Below are positions 62,856 through 64,000 of a stretch of DNA of 64,000 nt, one piece after another. The first letter of the stretch is position 1; each line of letters starts with the position of its first letter. Under the pieces are notes generated by a model that worked only from the letters and a program-made list of their open reading frames with translations, ran no database searches and was not told where the DNA came from. The position numbers and the translations under genes were made by a program. Origin of the DNA: Eriocheir sinensis (lineage: Eukaryota; Arthropoda; Malacostraca; Decapoda; Varunidae); NCBI RefSeq assembly GCF_024679095.1, contig NC_066531.1:92501-156500 (forward strand), read 5' to 3'.

Positions 62856-63468
62856 TTGATCTGTCCGCTGCGATTGGCACGGATTTGGCTTTCACTGGTA
62901 GCCTGGTAACATATTAGGGTTGCACCGATAAGCAGTTGGGCCGATTACCGATTACCGATTAATCGGTTTTATATCAATCCGATACCGATTATTCGGCCGA
63001 TTACTACTTTTGAAATGTAAAATGAGATTAATATATTATTACTGGAGTGGATACTGATATCACAAAAAAAAGAGAGACATACCTTCTCTCTGTTTTACAA
63101 CTTTGTTTACTGGCAGCTGTCATCTTTTTGGAGAGCAAATACTTCTTGTAATTTGTTTACTTATGATTTGGCAACATCCTGATTTTAATGTTAAAATTTT
63201 TGTTTCTTTTCTCGTTCTTGTGGTGATCGGTATATATTACTGAGAAGTATGAATGTAGTAGAGTACAGAGAGTTTATCTCTCTCTCACGTCTCTTTTTGT
63301 GTGTTTTACTGTGTTACTGCTTAAGCTTAATCTAAATCTAATTGTTCTATGTTCTAATTTTTTCTATTAGTAATAGTATACTATGATTAATGTATTATTT
63401 AATTTAATTATATTAATTTTGTTGTAGCTACAATGACAAAAAAAGCTACAATGAATTGTCCATCACAA

Positions 63469-63506
<38 letters not shown>

Positions 63507-63705
63507 GTAACATATAGTCCCAGGTTTTTCTCTGCCTCTGTGGTGGATAGTGGAGTGTTTCCCATGTGGTATTGGTATGCTGGATATTCCCTCCCAAGAT
63601 GCAGGACTTTACATTTTTCTGCATTGAGTTGCAGCAGCCACTTTTTGTTCCATTCCTGTAGATTGGTGAGGTCTTCTGGTGGGAAATACACAGTCAAGAT
63701 GTTAA
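62856..63705 (-). mobile_element. TTAA-R element copy d, split by an insertion
   Basis: Left end TTGATCTGTCCGCTGCG (62856 on) is a decayed TTAACCCGTCCGCTGCG. The right end CAGTCAAGATGTTAA finishes at 63705. The RT-derived interior on the minus strand reads E-W-N-K-K-W-L-L-Q-L-N-A-E-K-C-K, then Y-H-M-G-N-T-P-L-S-T-T-E-A-E-K. A 592-bp insert at 62915-63506 separates the first 59 bp from the rest. Confidence 0.8.
62915..63506 (+). mobile_element. hAT-like insert within TTAA-R copy d
   Basis: Flanked by the 9-base direct repeat GTAACATAT (62906-62914 and 63507-63515). Starts TAGGGTTGCACCGATA, followed by repeated CCGATTA motifs (62940-63003), recalling hAT termini with subterminal repeats. The right end is a (TG)n tract with no matching inverted end, so superfamily is uncertain. 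No coding. Confidence 0.6.
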
Positions 63706-64000
63706 GATTGGATTCTTTATCTGTGTTCACCCACATATGTATGAACATCCCATAGGCTGAAGCCACACTTATTCAGAACACTGATAGCTTCTTGACGAGA
63801 TAATTTTCATACGAGTATAGACCACGTGACTGAATTACAAACAGCTCTCCAGCGTTCAGTTTTCTTGTCAGACGTATGAACACATTGTTCCTTTTCTGAG
63901 TTTCATTGACGTCTCAAGGGAATTTAAGGATAAACACATGGCTTTGCTTCGTCGTAGAACTGCTTTCAAATGTGTCACCCTACTGATCTAACGGTAGTAC
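63706..64000. other. Unassigned sequence to window end
   Basis: No feature recognised. Confidence 0.3.

Overview
This window looks like repeat-dominated nuclear DNA from an arthropod, most likely a decapod crustacean and possibly a crab. That assignment is inference. It rests on several decayed non-LTR retrotransposon families of the kind common in decapods, two abundant tRNA-derived SINE families, very long di- and trinucleotide microsatellites, and a short (CCTAA)3 run of the arthropod telomere type. There is no bacterial-style gene organisation, operon, rRNA or convincing tRNA gene. A 100-base run of N (20605-20704) is an assembly gap.

Nearly every protein-like stretch belongs to a mobile element. 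I use working names. LINE-A is RTE-like (1135-1450, 4172-4275, 9741-9945, 27400-28050, 44680-46332, 49316-50010). LINE-B is jockey-like (1-139, 2500-5610, 15185-15542, 21341-21862, 22985-23665, 33374-33615, 43690-44680, 48458-48540). LINE-C is CR1-like (35240-35513 plus 37266-38055, and 50484-53180, which keeps a 766-codon open reading frame). LINE-D is at 24495-26115, a CR1-like tail at 8505-9462, and a fifth LINE tail at 41455-42058. A decayed Ty3/gypsy element lies at 15543-19060 on the minus strand and a dead Tc1-like transposon at about 33720-34890.

The most distinctive feature is a set of TTAA-bounded elements. The first, TTAA-V, has five copies. Each has short inverted ends beginning CCCGGTAGC, 10 to 21 tandem 35-bp units that start as a copy of its own left end, and a conserved right module of about 155 bp. 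The second, TTAA-R, has four copies; three are exactly 249 bp including the TTAA sites, and its interior reads as about 60 codons of a CR1-like reverse transcriptase. The third, TTAA-K, has two copies of about 1.57 kb in opposite orientation with a transposase-like C-terminal remnant. In several cases the interrupted LINE reading resumes on the far side, or an uninterrupted relative lies elsewhere in the window.

Layout: 0-6 kb is LINE-B debris with TTAA-V, TTAA-R and LINE-A fragments inside it. 6-11 kb has a foldback element, one candidate host exon (7773-7895), trinucleotide arrays, a CR1-like LINE and SINEs. 11-20.6 kb has two inverted TTAA-K copies flanking SINEs and the gypsy element. 21-30 kb has LINE-B, LINE-D and LINE-A pieces, SINEs and microsatellites. 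30-38 kb has TTAA-V, a palindrome, Tc1 and a 1.75-kb long-TIR element inside LINE-C. 38-48 kb is mostly transposon fragments after a featureless start. 48-54.5 kb has LINE-A, the long LINE-C frame and nested foldback elements. 55-64 kb is mostly anonymous sequence with large microsatellites, a pyrimidine-rich kilobase, a 103-bp tandem repeat and a split TTAA-R copy.
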